Assembly: GCA_937922795.1 (NCBI GenBank)
Contig: CALAJK010000038.1
Coordinates: forward strand, 1 to 48,122
Direction: 5' to 3'
DNA: 48,122 nt
Source of the DNA: an uncultured Anaerolineae bacterium
Lineage (GTDB): Bacteria > Chloroflexota > Anaerolineae > Aggregatilineales > Phototrophicaceae
Both the position numbers and the translations under genes were made by a program. Shown in pieces: positions 16,787-25,031 of this stretch. The stretch's first letter is position 1; every line of letters begins with the position of its first letter. The notes beneath the pieces are model-generated. The model ran no database searches, was not told the origin of the DNA, and saw only the letters and a list, made by a program, of their open reading frames with translations.

Positions 16787-19700
16787 CGGCGCCTCCCGCG
16801 GAACAGACTGCCAATGATGCTCCCGACCGTCCCCAGGCCGATGATGGCGCTGGCGGCTAGGATGCCCAACGTCATGCCGTACCAGCGTTCGTCGCGGTAG
16901 GCGATCCCGACGGCGGGCACGGTCTGCGCCGGCGTCGGTTCGGCCACCATCTCGTCTTGCTGCTCAGGCGCAGGTTCCGGGGTCGCTTCCTGGGCGGCGC
17001 GTTCGAGGCCGGCGTCGGAGATGAGCGACACGACCGCGTTCGCATCGCGGCGGGCGGATGATGTCGGCGCTGGCGTGGGCGTGGCCGCCGGTTCTTCCAA
17101 GGTCAGCAGTTCGGCGCTGATCCAGCCCTCCCGCCCGTCCTGCAGGCGCACCTGATACCACTGGCTGTCGGCTGTCCGGCCGATCACCTGGACGCGGGAG
17201 CCGGGCTGAAGCGCCGCCACCGGCGCAAACGTTCGAGCGGGCCCCTCACGCACGTTCACCGCCGAGTCGGCGGCGACCAGGCCGGTGATGACCGGCAGCG
17301 CGGGGGCCTCAGGCGTTCCGGTTATGGGTGCGGGTGAGCCTGCTGTTTCGGTCGCATCGGGCAGACCGGTGGCGGCGGCTTCGTCCGTCCCCGGTTCGGC
17401 AGGGGCCGGCGTGGACGGCGCAGTTTGGGGCGTGGTCGCATCAGACGGCGCCGGTGTGGCCGTCGCCTCGGATGGGATCACGCGGGGAGCTTCCGATTCG
17501 AGGGACGGAGTCGTATCGGGCGCGATTGCCTGCAGGAGCGCGCGGTAGGTGTAGGCGTCGCGGTAGCCGACCAGCATCCCGGCGAAGCCGCCGTGCGCCG
17601 CGGGCGAGCCCGGCAGCAGGTACGGCTCGGACAGCGGGGCGGCCGCCTGACTGACGGCGGCGATCAGCGGTTTGCCGCTGGGAGTCGTCACCTGCTCGAT
17701 CCAGGCGCGCACATCCTCGGCGCGCTCAGCGACGATGACGATCGCCGCGAAATCGCCGGCGGTCGTCATGGCCAGCCCGGTGGCCGTCCCGGCGCTGCTG
17801 GTGGCCAGCGCCGTGCCCAGGTTCCGGCTGAAGACGCGCAGGCCGATCGTGCTGCCGGCCAGGTAGCGCACCATCACATAATCGCGCCCGCTTTGGAGCT
17901 CGCGGCCAAGTTGAGCGATGAAAGTCGGATCGCCCGCCAGGCGGTTGAGCACGTTCTGAGCATGCAGCACACCCAGGGGATTGGTGCTGACCAGCACTGG
18001 GCGCGCGCCGCGCAGCAGCGCGTGGCGCAGCAGAGCATCCAGCAGGCCATCGAGTTCGCCGGCTCCGGTCGGGCCATATTCAGCAGCCACCAACGCCAGA
18101 TCGCCGGGGCGCAGTCGGTTCAGACCCTCAAAGGCGGCCTCTTGGCGGCTGCCGGCCGCGAACGCGACCGGCGGCAGATCGCCGATGCGCAGCGCGCTGA
18201 CGAAGAAGGGCAGCGTCACCGCCAGCGCCAGCGCCAGGCTGATGAGCAGATGGTCGAGCTTCAGACGGCGGCGCTGCCGGGCTGTCGCGGCGGCGGCAGC
18301 CGCCTCCGCCTCAGCGGCGACGGGCTCCAGCTCTGCCTCCAGCGCCTCTTCCAGGCCGCGCGCCTCATATGTCAGATCAATGGCTGAGGGCGGTTGGGCG
18401 CGCGGCGTCTCTGCTTCCACCGCCGCCAGCGTGCGCAGCAGCGACACTTTCTCCAGCTGCTGCGGGCTGAGCGCCAATTCGCCCGACAGCCCCGGCAGGC
18501 CGGCGCGCACCGGCGTCGGCGCGATGAACTGCTTGATGCCGGGCAGCAGAGTCTGGAGCGCATCCGAAGGGCCGCTGTCCGCCGGCGGCGGCAGCTCCTG
18601 CCCGCGCTGGTGGAGCTGCTGCAGCCGTTCGTTCAGCTCCTCCAGCGGGCGCTCATTTTCGGCCTGGCGGCGCAGAATGGCGGCCGCCGACACTGGGCCA
18701 ACCGACACCCCCATCTCGCGCAGCCAGTCCAGAGAGTCGTCGGGCGGCGTCGGCCCCGACGGTGTGCTCCGGCGCGCGGCGATCTGTTCGAGTTCGCTGT
18801 CGGACAGCAGCCGGTCAATGTCCGGGTTAGGATCGAGCAGGTTGCGATCGGTCGTCGGCAGCCGCACTTCAGGCGCTTCATAGCTGGCCAGCAGGCTGTC
18901 CAGATCGTCGAAGCTGGGTTCCAGCAGCTCAAATTCTTCCGGTCCCGGTTCGGGCGCCGCCGCGCCGCGCAGCGCGGCCAGCAGATCGGCGTCGGCAGGA
19001 GCCGCCTCCGGTTCGGGCTGAGCCGGTTCGGGCGGCGCGGTCAGATCCAGCCCGGACAGCTCTTCCAGCCATTCGGGCGCGGCGGCGGCTTCAGGCTCGG
19101 TGAACCATTCGGGCGCGGCCGACGCCGCTGCCGGCTGGTCAAGAAAATCATAGCCGGTTTCGGGCGACGGCAGCCCCAGCTCCTCGAAGATATCCTGAGG
19201 CGCGGGCATGGAAGCGGTCTCCGCCTCTGGCTGCGCGCTGTCGATCAACGCTGCCCAGTCGGATTGGGCGGGCGACTCCGGCTCCAGGCCAGCCAGCACG
19301 TCGGCAGGCCGCGCCTCCTCCGGCGTGGGCGGGGCGGTTTCGGCGTCGAACGGTTCGAACCAAGCGTCGAGCGCCGGCTCAGGCAGGTTGAACTCTTCGA
19401 ACCGGTCTTTTGTCTCGGCCGGCAGGCGCACGGACGGCGTCTCCTCGCGCAGCCAGTCGGGGGCTGCCGACGCGTCCAGCTCTTCCAACCCCAGCGCCCA
19501 GGCGGGCAGTTCGCCCGTGCCCGGCGTAGGTTCCGGCAGGGGTTCGTCGAACGCTTCGCTCAGGTCGGGCGTCTCTTCATCCACGTCCGGGACGCGGACG
19601 GCGGCTTCCTGCCGAGCCATCCATTCATCATACGTCAGCCCCAGATCGCCGGTAGCCGGGAGCTGCTCGGCGCGCGCCAGCCAATCCTCGGAGAGTTCGC

Positions 19701-20223
19701 CCGTATCGCTCACCAGCGGCGGCCCGACGATCTCTTCATCCAGCCCCGCCAGCCAGGGCGGCAGCGCCTCGGCCGGCGGCGGTTCGGGCGTGGGAGCCGG
19801 TTCAGTCGCCGCGTCTGCCTCTCGTAGCCACGGCGGCAGGTCATCTTCAGCCGGGGCGGCGGGCTCTTCGAGCGCGTCGGCCTGCTTCAGCCAGGGCGGC
19901 AGATCGTCGGCGGGCGGGGGCGGCGGGGCCGCCGACGAAGCCGCGTCGAACCAGGGCTCTTCTGTGGGCGCGCCGGCTTCTCCGTCCTCCTGAGGCAAAT
20001 TGGCCAGCCAGTCGAGCACAGCATCCATCGAAGCCGCGCCAGGGGGAGCGAGCGCAGGCTGCCAGTCCAGTTCGGCGTCCGGCGGCTCGTCTCCGGCCGG
20101 CTCCCAGCTCAGCTCATCTTCCGGCGGCGACTCGTCATCCGCCATCTCCCAGTTGAAGAACGCCTCATCATCGGGTTCTTCCGGGTGGCCGGGCGGCGGA
20201 CGTCGCTGAAATTCGTCGCTCAT
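16783..20223 (-). CDS. Large acidic membrane protein with W-L motif array and SH3b domain
   Basis: An 1146-residue protein. Residues 1 to about 650 are very acidic, Pro/Ala-rich and probably disordered, with a recurring short motif of the form P/D/E-W-L: DWLANL, three PWL copies (LPPWLKQ, LPPWLRE, LPPWLAG), DWLARA, DWLREE, EWLEEL and DWLREM. A basic RQRRRLK segment precedes a TM at about 661-682. An extracytoplasmic domain of about 200 residues follows (RPGDLALVAAEYGP, ARPVLVSTNPLG). A Thr/Pro linker then leads to an SH3b domain (about 982-1042) with AVNVREGP and QWYQVRLQDGREGWI. A final TM (about 1115-1141) ends RGRRR. GTG 20226 directly precedes ATG 20223, and the GGGGG spacing favours the ATG. 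It may scaffold cytoplasmic partners through the W-L motifs. Confidence 0.85.
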   Translation of the reverse strand: MSDEFQRRPPPGHPEEPDDEAFFNWEMADDESPPEDELSWEPAGDEPPDAELDWQPALAPPGAASMDAVLDWLANLPQEDGEAGAPTEEPWFDAASSAAPPPPPADDLPPWLKQADALEEPAAPAEDDLPPWLREADAATEPAPTPEPPPAEALPPWLAGLDEEIVGPPLVSDTGELSEDWLARAEQLPATGDLGLTYDEWMARQEAAVRVPDVDEETPDLSEAFDEPLPEPTPGTGELPAWALGLEELDASAAPDWLREETPSVRLPAETKDRFEEFNLPEPALDAWFEPFDAETAPPTPEEARPADVLAGLEPESPAQSDWAALIDSAQPEAETASMPAPQDIFEELGLPSPETGYDFLDQPAAASAAPEWFTEPEAAAAPEWLEELSGLDLTAPPEPAQPEPEAAPADADLLAALRGAAAPEPGPEEFELLEPSFDDLDSLLASYEAPEVRLPTTDRNLLDPNPDIDRLLSDSELEQIAARRSTPSGPTPPDDSLDWLREMGVSVGPVSAAAILRRQAENERPLEELNERLQQLHQRGQELPPPADSGPSDALQTLLPGIKQFIAPTPVRAGLPGLSGELALSPQQLEKVSLLRTLAAVEAETPRAQPPSAIDLTYEARGLEEALEAELEPVAAEAEAAAAAATARQRRRLKLDHLLISLALALAVTLPFFVSALRIGDLPPVAFAAGSRQEAAFEGLNRLRPGDLALVAAEYGPTGAGELDGLLDALLRHALLRGARPVLVSTNPLGVLHAQNVLNRLAGDPTFIAQLGRELQSGRDYVMVRYLAGSTIGLRVFSRNLGTALATSSAGTATGLAMTTAGDFAAIVIVAERAEDVRAWIEQVTTPSGKPLIAAVSQAAAPLSEPYLLPGSPAAHGGFAGMLVGYRDAYTYRALLQAIAPDTTPSLESEAPRVIPSEATATPAPSDATTPQTAPSTPAPAEPGTDEAAATGLPDATETAGSPAPITGTPEAPALPVITGLVAADSAVNVREGPARTFAPVAALQPGSRVQVIGRTADSQWYQVRLQDGREGWISAELLTLEEPAATPTPAPTSSARRDANAVVSLISDAGLERAAQEATPEPAPEQQDEMVAEPTPAQTVPAVGIAYRDERWYGMTLGILAASAIIGLGTVGSIIGSLFRGRRR

Positions 20224-20232
20224 CACGTCCCC

Positions 20233-20871
20233 CTATTCACGGTACGACCGATCCTGGCCGATCAGCACGCGCACGCCGGTCACCACGGTTGCCAGGGCGA
20301 TCCCTAACAAGATGCCGCGCGCGCCTGCGCTCACCGGCACTGCCGCCAGCCAATCGCGCACGCTCGCCAGCAGCCCTAACCCCGGCAGCGGCAGCGACCC
20401 CAACAGCAGCGCCAGCAGGACGACGGTGAACAGAATGCCAGCCCCGCTGACGCGACGGCGCATCATGCGGTACGCGCCGTAGACCAGCGCGAAAAACACC
20501 ACCCCGGCCAGCGCTGACTCGATCGAGACCTGCACTGACTCGAACAGGATGCTGGATGGCGTGGGGCTGCCGCCGACGACGCCGAGGCGTTCCAGCGCCA
20601 CCAGCGCCAGCACCAGCAGCGTGCTCAGCAGCAGCAGCAGGCTGTAGCCCCACCCCTTGCGCCGGTCTTTGAGGCGCGTCCAATGGACGCTCAGCAGGTT
20701 GAGGATGCCGATGAGGATGGAGGCGGCGGCGGTGACGGCTGCCACCTGTAACAAAACGGTGGTGAGCGCGTAGAACAGGCCGGACTCCGGCCCAGACAGC
20801 AGACCGACCAGGGTGAATAAACCGAAGCCGATGGCGACCGCCGCTGCCGCCGCCGCGTTCAAACGCCTCAC
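20233..20871 (-). CDS. Integral membrane protein of the ATPase operon, about five to six TM segments
   Basis: A 212-residue hydrophobic protein of no recognised family. Helices lie near residues 8-28, 37-64, 76-94, 114-135, 143-163 and 185-205, separated by basic loops (HWTRLKDRRKG, RMMRRR). The frame is open to 20940, but GTG 20871 is the better start. It has GGAGG 8 nt upstream, embedded in the last codons of the preceding gene, so the two are translationally coupled with a 4-nt gap. The N-terminal residues of the longer frame (CWTGVSARPSRACWG) look non-coding. Confidence 0.8.
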   Translation of the reverse strand: MRRLNAAAAAAVAIGFGLFTLVGLLSGPESGLFYALTTVLLQVAAVTAAASILIGILNLLSVHWTRLKDRRKGWGYSLLLLLSTLLVLALVALERLGVVGGSPTPSSILFESVQVSIESALAGVVFFALVYGAYRMMRRRVSGAGILFTVVLLALLLGSLPLPGLGLLASVRDWLAAVPVSAGARGILLGIALATVVTGVRVLIGQDRSYRE

Positions 20872-20875
20872 TGCG

Positions 20876-21685
20876 CTATCCTCCCCCCAACAGGCGCGCG
20901 ATGGCCTGGCTGAAACGCCCGTCCAGCACCGCATCGCCAACGGCGACCGCCGTCGGGATCAACATGGCCAGGATGACCAGCCAACGCAGCACATCCGTAG
21001 CGACCAGCCCGGCGATGTGAGTCGGTGAACCGCCGAGATAGGCGCCGCCGGCGAAGAGCTCTTCGCCGATCAGCGGCTGGTCTGCCATGACGAAAGCCAC
21101 CGCCTGCCCCTGAAGCTGGTCGCTAGCGGCCAGCACGCCCTGATTTCGGCGGACGGCGGCGTCGGTGATCAGCGCCAGTTCTGGGCCGAAGCTGCCGACC
21201 AGCACGTTGTTCGCCACCCGGTCATCGCCCAGCATGGCCGTGAGGGCGGCGGCGAAGGCCAGCGAGCGCGGCCCAGCAGGATACCAGCGCAGGCTGCTGC
21301 TGCGGTAGCGCCCCAGCAGGTCGCGCGAGCGATACGCCTGGCGCAGCATCGTATAGCCTAGCGGGATAGCAGTCGGGTCGCTGACGGTCAGCAGCGGCGG
21401 CGCAGCGCTGATGGCAGCGCGTTCCATGCCTTGATAGAACAGTTCGGCACTGGCCAGCGTGAGTAGGGTGTTTTCGCCGCCCAAGCTGGCGCTGCCCAAC
21501 GAAAAGTGCATCGGCTGGTTGGCCTCGATCGCCTCGCCGACCATCTGCGGCAGGGCTTGATATGCCTCAATCGGGCGCAGCGCGTACAGGTTAGGCCGCC
21601 GCCGGATGAACTGGGCGACCACCACGCTGACGACCATCGCCAGCAGCAGGATCAGGATGGCCAAAATCTGGGATGTGCTGTCCAC
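20876..21685 (-). CDS. Membrane-anchored protein of unknown function (DUF6754-like)
   Basis: A 269-residue protein with an N-terminal TM (about 7-26), a folded domain of about 190 residues (PMHFSLGSASLGGENT, NNVLVGSFGPELALITDAAV, VMADQPLIGEELFAGGAYLG) and a C-terminal hydrophobic segment (about 233-250). The Gly-rich sandwich pattern recalls Chloroflexota proteins that I believe are annotated DUF6754, but I could not check this. No catalytic motif is visible. The start is GTG 21685, 9 nt after the upstream small gene. By context it belongs to the same membrane assembly as its neighbours. Confidence 0.75.
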   Translation of the reverse strand: MDSTSQILAILILLLAMVVSVVVAQFIRRRPNLYALRPIEAYQALPQMVGEAIEANQPMHFSLGSASLGGENTLLTLASAELFYQGMERAAISAAPPLLTVSDPTAIPLGYTMLRQAYRSRDLLGRYRSSSLRWYPAGPRSLAFAAALTAMLGDDRVANNVLVGSFGPELALITDAAVRRNQGVLAASDQLQGQAVAFVMADQPLIGEELFAGGAYLGGSPTHIAGLVATDVLRWLVILAMLIPTAVAVGDAVLDGRFSQAIARLLGGG

Positions 21686-21694
21686 GAGCGCCCC

Positions 21695-21943
21695 CTAATC
21701 TTCTAGATGCCGCCGCAGCGCCGCAATGCCCCCCGGCTCATCCAGCGCCTGCGCCAGCGCGTGCAGCGCATCGCGGTCGATGACCGTCCCCAGCAGCGGC
21801 TGCGCGACCCAGATCGCCTGTGCTCCCAGCGGGCCCAGGGGTTCTAAGACGTCCAGCGCCAGGCGCAGCGCGCCAGCCAGGCCGCGCGCCCGTGCCTGCT
21901 GCGCCCAGGCGGGGGGCGAGGAGTCGGAGGGAGTGAGCTTCAT
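21695..21943 (-). CDS. Small hypothetical protein, first gene of the ATPase operon
   Basis: An 82-residue protein beginning MKLTPSDSSPP and then Ala/Leu-rich helices (ALRLALDVLEPLGPLGAQAI, DALHALAQALDEPGGIAALR). It is probably soluble and all-helical; no family is recognised. The frame continues upstream to 22003, but the ATG at 21943 sits exactly where a transcript from the adjoining -10 element would begin, and no ribosome site precedes it. It is therefore a candidate leaderless gene. Its stop lies 9 nt before the next gene. Confidence 0.65.
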   Translation of the reverse strand: MKLTPSDSSPPAWAQQARARGLAGALRLALDVLEPLGPLGAQAIWVAQPLLGTVIDRDALHALAQALDEPGGIAALRRHLED

Positions 21944-21959
21944 ACTGGCCAGTATAGCA
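21942..21959 (-). promoter_or_regulatory. Extended -10 promoter and 14-bp palindrome at the ATPase operon start
   Basis: On the minus strand, TGC-TATACT occupies 21959-21951, an extended -10. Seven nucleotides separate it from the A of the ATG at 21943, so initiation at the usual distance would start at the start codon. The sequence from -10 to ATG is a perfect 14-bp palindrome, ATACTGGCCAGTAT (21942-21955), well placed to act as an operator. No good -35 is visible. Confidence 0.5.
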
Positions 21960-22132
21960 CACCCCGGAAGTTGACGAAAACAGGGCAAAATGTCCCCCGC
22001 CAACGGCGAACGCTGAATGCGGGCTGAACTGCAGCCGGCGTTTTGGCCGCTGCATAGGGGTCACGAGGGTTGACGCAGGCGCACACGCTAGCGCGGCGGG
22101 CGCGCCTGTCCCGCCTGGCGCCGCTCAAACAG

Positions 22133-22161
22133 TTGGGAACGGCGTGAAGATCGTTTACAAT
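22133..22161 (+). promoter_or_regulatory. Predicted promoter of the class III aminotransferase at 22235
   Basis: TTGGGA at 22133-22138 and TACAAT at 22156-22161 are 17 nt apart. The transcript leader of about 65 nt contains a weak 6-bp GC hairpin (22167-22172 with 22187-22192, one G-U pair) followed by seven T residues at 22197-22203. That could be a leaky attenuator, although the loop is long and the support is thin. Confidence 0.45.
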
Positions 22162-22234
22162 AGAGGGCGTCGAACCGTGCCTGGTCCGGCGCGCTGTTTT
22201 TTTACTTACAGGGGTTGTCTGGGAGTTTTCGATC

Positions 22235-23572
22235 ATGGTCACCACGGCCGAAATTATCGCCAAGAACAAAGATTACACGCTCGCGAGCTGGACGGCTCAG
22301 AATGCTTGGTCGCCGATCACCATGACGCGCGGCGAAGGCGTATACTTCTGGGACGCCGACGGCAAGCGCTATCTGGACTGGTCGTCGCAGCTGATCAACG
22401 TCAACGTAGGGCACGGCCATCCGCACGTCATCAAGGCCATTCAAGATCAGGTCGCCCAGATCTCTTTCGCCTACCCCAGCATCGCCACCGAAGCGCGCGG
22501 GCGCTTGGGTGAGCTGCTGGAGGAAGTCACGCCGGGCAGGCTGAGCAAGGCGTTCTTCACCAACGGCGGCACCGACGCCATCGAAAACGCTATCAAGATG
22601 GCGCGGCTGTTCACCGGACGGCAGAAGATCCTCACCCGCTACCGCTCGTATCACGGCGCGACCTTCGGCGCCGCCACCGCCGGCGGCGACCCGCGCCGGC
22701 ACGGCCACGGCCCCGGCATCCCGGACATCGTGCGCCTGCCCGATCCGTACGCCTATCGCAGCCCGGTCTACCGCGGGCGCACCCAGGCCGAGGGCGACGC
22801 CATCATGGCCGATCTGGTCGAGGAGATCGTCCAGATGGAAGGGCCGCAGTACTGCGCCGCCATCCTCATCGAGGGCTACAGCGGCACCAGCGGCATCATC
22901 CAGCCCAGCGAAGTGTACTGGAACCGGCTGCGCCAGATTTGCGACCAGTACGGCCTGCTGCTGATCGTGGACGAGGTGATGAGCGGCTTCGGGCGCACCG
23001 GTGAATGGTTCGGCGTGGATCATTACCCGAACGTGCAGCCAGACATCATGGCGGTGGCCAAGGGCATCACCAGCGGCTATGTGCCGCTGGGGGCGACGAT
23101 CGTCAGCGACGAGATCGCCGCTTACTTCGACGACCATGTGCTGTCCACTGGCCTCACCTACAGCGCTCATCCGCTGGCGATGGCGGCGGGCGTGGCCAAC
23201 ATTGAGGTGTACCGGAACGAAAACCTGATCGAGCGCTCGCGCGAGATGGGCAAGGTGCTGCGCCAAGGGCTGATGGATCTGGCCGAAAAGCACCCGGTCA
23301 TCGGCGATATTCGCGGCGCCGGCCTGCACCAGGTGATCGAACTGGTGAAGAACCGCGAGACGCGCGAACCGCTGTCGCCGTTCCTGGGCGGCCTTAGCGA
23401 GCCGATGCAGATCGTCGCCCGCACGCTGCGCGAAAAGGGCATGAGCACTTTCGTCCGCTGGAGCATGATCTTCAACTGCCCGCCGCTGGTCATCAACGAG
23501 GCGCAGATTCAGGAAGGTCTGGACATCCTAGACGAAACGCTCAGCCTAATTGATGGGTACTACGAAGGCTGA
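22235..23572 (+). CDS. Class III PLP-dependent aminotransferase
   Basis: A 445-residue fold-type I aminotransferase of the omega/GABA/taurine-pyruvate type, cytoplasmic. Landmarks are VYFWDADGKRYLDWSS near the N-terminus, GHGHPHV, the phosphate-binding FTNGGTDAIENAIKMAR, YRSYHGAT, the pyridine-N-binding Asp in LIVDEVMSGFGRTG, and the Schiff-base Lys 276 in AVAKGITSGYVPLGA. The length is typical. The substrate is undetermined; the group-III motifs do not separate GABA, beta-alanine, taurine or putrescine. GGGAG lies 9 nt before the ATG. A terminator follows. A second, different class III enzyme lies at 36346. Confidence 0.93.
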   Translation: MVTTAEIIAKNKDYTLASWTAQNAWSPITMTRGEGVYFWDADGKRYLDWSSQLINVNVGHGHPHVIKAIQDQVAQISFAYPSIATEARGRLGELLEEVTPGRLSKAFFTNGGTDAIENAIKMARLFTGRQKILTRYRSYHGATFGAATAGGDPRRHGHGPGIPDIVRLPDPYAYRSPVYRGRTQAEGDAIMADLVEEIVQMEGPQYCAAILIEGYSGTSGIIQPSEVYWNRLRQICDQYGLLLIVDEVMSGFGRTGEWFGVDHYPNVQPDIMAVAKGITSGYVPLGATIVSDEIAAYFDDHVLSTGLTYSAHPLAMAAGVANIEVYRNENLIERSREMGKVLRQGLMDLAEKHPVIGDIRGAGLHQVIELVKNRETREPLSPFLGGLSEPMQIVARTLREKGMSTFVRWSMIFNCPPLVINEAQIQEGLDILDETLSLIDGYYEG

Positions 23573-23593
23573 TTCGAACCTGACAGCGCGATC

Positions 23594-23618
23594 ACAGCCT
23601 GCGCCGCCGGCTGTTTTT
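23594..23618 (+). terminator. Rho-independent terminator after the aminotransferase gene
   Basis: ACAGCC at 23594-23599 pairs with GGCTGT at 23609-23614 around a 9-nt GC-rich loop, and five T residues run from 23614. It lies 22 nt after the stop codon and upstream of a convergent gene. Confidence 0.6.
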
Positions 23619-23629
23619 GGCTGCCCTCA

Positions 23630-24397
23630 TCACTTCCGGGCGATGACCAGCGTGCTGTAGTTGAAGGCCCAGGGCAGGATCAGGCGCAGCAGATCGCCCA
23701 GGACTTCGGCCAGGGCGTTGGTGCGGTAGTAGCCGGGCGCGCGGAACAGCCGGCTGACCGTCCACAGCGTGAATGCGTGGCTGGTGGGCGCGACGCGGAC
23801 GAGCGTGAAGCCGGCAGCCGTCACGTTGGCGCACAGCGCCTGGCGGGTGTAGGCGCTCTCATAGAAGGCGTCGTCGTTGAGGGCGCTCGGCTGGCCGCGC
23901 CGCCGCCAGCGCACCAGCCGGTGGACGACGTTCGGGTAGGGGATGGTCAGCACCAGCATGCCGCTCGGCTTGAGGACGCGGTAGGCCTCCGCCAGCGCCG
24001 GCATCATGCCGTGCTCGAAGTGTTCCAGCACGCCGAACGACAGGTAGGCGTCCAGCGACTCGCCGGCGAACGGCAGCGCGTGGACGTCGCCGGCCGTCAG
24101 CGGCAGCGTCGGGTCGTAGCGGCGCGAGACGTGCAGCGCATTGGGCGCGTAATCCAGCCCGATCACCCGCGCGAAGCCCAGCCGCCGCAGGGTGATCAGG
24201 GCGGCGCTCAGGCCGCTGCCGGCCTCCAGGATCAGGCCGTCTTTGGGCAGGTAAGCGGCGTAGAGCGCCACCGTCTGCCGGGCGCGGCGGTACTGCATCG
24301 TCGCCAGCTCGACCTCGACCGACGCCCCCTGCCAGATGGCTTCCCAGGCCTGGCGGGTGCTTTCGTAGCGCGGCGCTTCCGATGGTTGAGGGATCAT
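23630..24397 (-). CDS. Class I SAM-dependent methyltransferase
   Basis: A 255-residue Rossmann-fold methyltransferase. SAM-binding motif I is LEAGSG at 57-62, and the acidic end of strand 2 is at 81-82 (GLDYAPNALHVSRR). VHALPFAGESLDAYLSFGVL matches motif II, and a GMLVLTIPYPNVV strand follows. The C-terminal 60 residues, with a hydrophobic AFNYSTLVIARK end, are less conserved. The acceptor is unknown, but the neighbouring sugar genes suggest O-methylation of a glycan or lipid precursor. The start overlaps the upstream acyltransferase stop (ATGA). It is the last gene of the glycan operon and converges on the aminotransferase gene. Confidence 0.9.
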   Translation of the reverse strand: MIPQPSEAPRYESTRQAWEAIWQGASVEVELATMQYRRARQTVALYAAYLPKDGLILEAGSGLSAALITLRRLGFARVIGLDYAPNALHVSRRYDPTLPLTAGDVHALPFAGESLDAYLSFGVLEHFEHGMMPALAEAYRVLKPSGMLVLTIPYPNVVHRLVRWRRRGQPSALNDDAFYESAYTRQALCANVTAAGFTLVRVAPTSHAFTLWTVSRLFRAPGYYRTNALAEVLGDLLRLILPWAFNYSTLVIARK

Positions 24398-25020
24398 GAG
24401 GATGGCTCCGCCTCCGCTGGATCAAGCTGGCGGATGACGCGCGCCGGCACGCCCGCGACTACGGCGTAGGGCGGCACATCGTCGGTCACCAGCGCGCTCG
24501 CTCCCACCACGGCGCATCGGCCGACGCGCACGCCGGGCAGCAGCGTCGCCCCGGCGCCGACGAACGCCCCAGCCTCGACGGTGACGCCGGCGAAGCGCGT
24601 CGGGTAAGCGCGGGCCGCCAGCGGCGAATAGCCCACGTCATGATGCGTCAGGATTTGGGCGTTGAGCGCGATCGTGCATCGGTCTTCCAGCACGATCGGA
24701 GCAGAGAGATCCAGCGTGACGCCCGGCCCGATGTGACACCAGTCGCCGACGATCAGCTTGCCCGCCGGGCGGTAAGCGCCGTGCAGCCTCAGCCGCCCGT
24801 GAAAGTCCACCCCGTGGCCGATGCGCGCGCCGAACGCCTGAAGCACTGCCAGCCCCAGCCAGGGTGGACAGTGCGCCACCGCCTGCTCCAGGGCGGGCGC
24901 GCCCCACAGCCAGACGCGCAGCCGCACGCTGGCGATGACGACGGGGACCCACAGCCGCCGCAAGGCGATTCGCAGCAGGCCGGCGATCAAGGTAGGCGAG
25001 GGGCGCAGGTCGTCCGGCAT
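24394..25020 (-). CDS. Hexapeptide-repeat acyltransferase (LbH family)
   Basis: A 208-residue left-handed beta-helix acyltransferase of the CysE/NodL/WbbJ-like group. Residues about 65-200 hold imperfect hexapeptide repeats (IGHGVDFHG, IGPGVTLDL, VEAGAFVGAGATLLPGVRVG, VVGASALVTDD) and end with the common VVAGVPARVI motif. HHD in the loop supplies the likely catalytic His. The N-terminal 45 residues contain a hydrophobic helix (LRRLWVPVVIASVRLRVWLWG) that may bind the membrane. It would acetylate a sugar of the surface glycan. GAGG lies 6 nt before ATG 25020; the gene follows the fused gene by 11 nt. Confidence 0.9.
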   Translation of the reverse strand: MPDDLRPSPTLIAGLLRIALRRLWVPVVIASVRLRVWLWGAPALEQAVAHCPPWLGLAVLQAFGARIGHGVDFHGRLRLHGAYRPAGKLIVGDWCHIGPGVTLDLSAPIVLEDRCTIALNAQILTHHDVGYSPLAARAYPTRFAGVTVEAGAFVGAGATLLPGVRVGRCAVVGASALVTDDVPPYAVVAGVPARVIRQLDPAEAEPSS

Positions 25021-25031
25021 GGCGTGCCTCG

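Noticed and set aside
18394-19827. Long plus-strand open frame antisense to the SH3b protein
   Set aside because: Arg/Gly/Gln-rich, no domain; arises opposite the acidic repeats.
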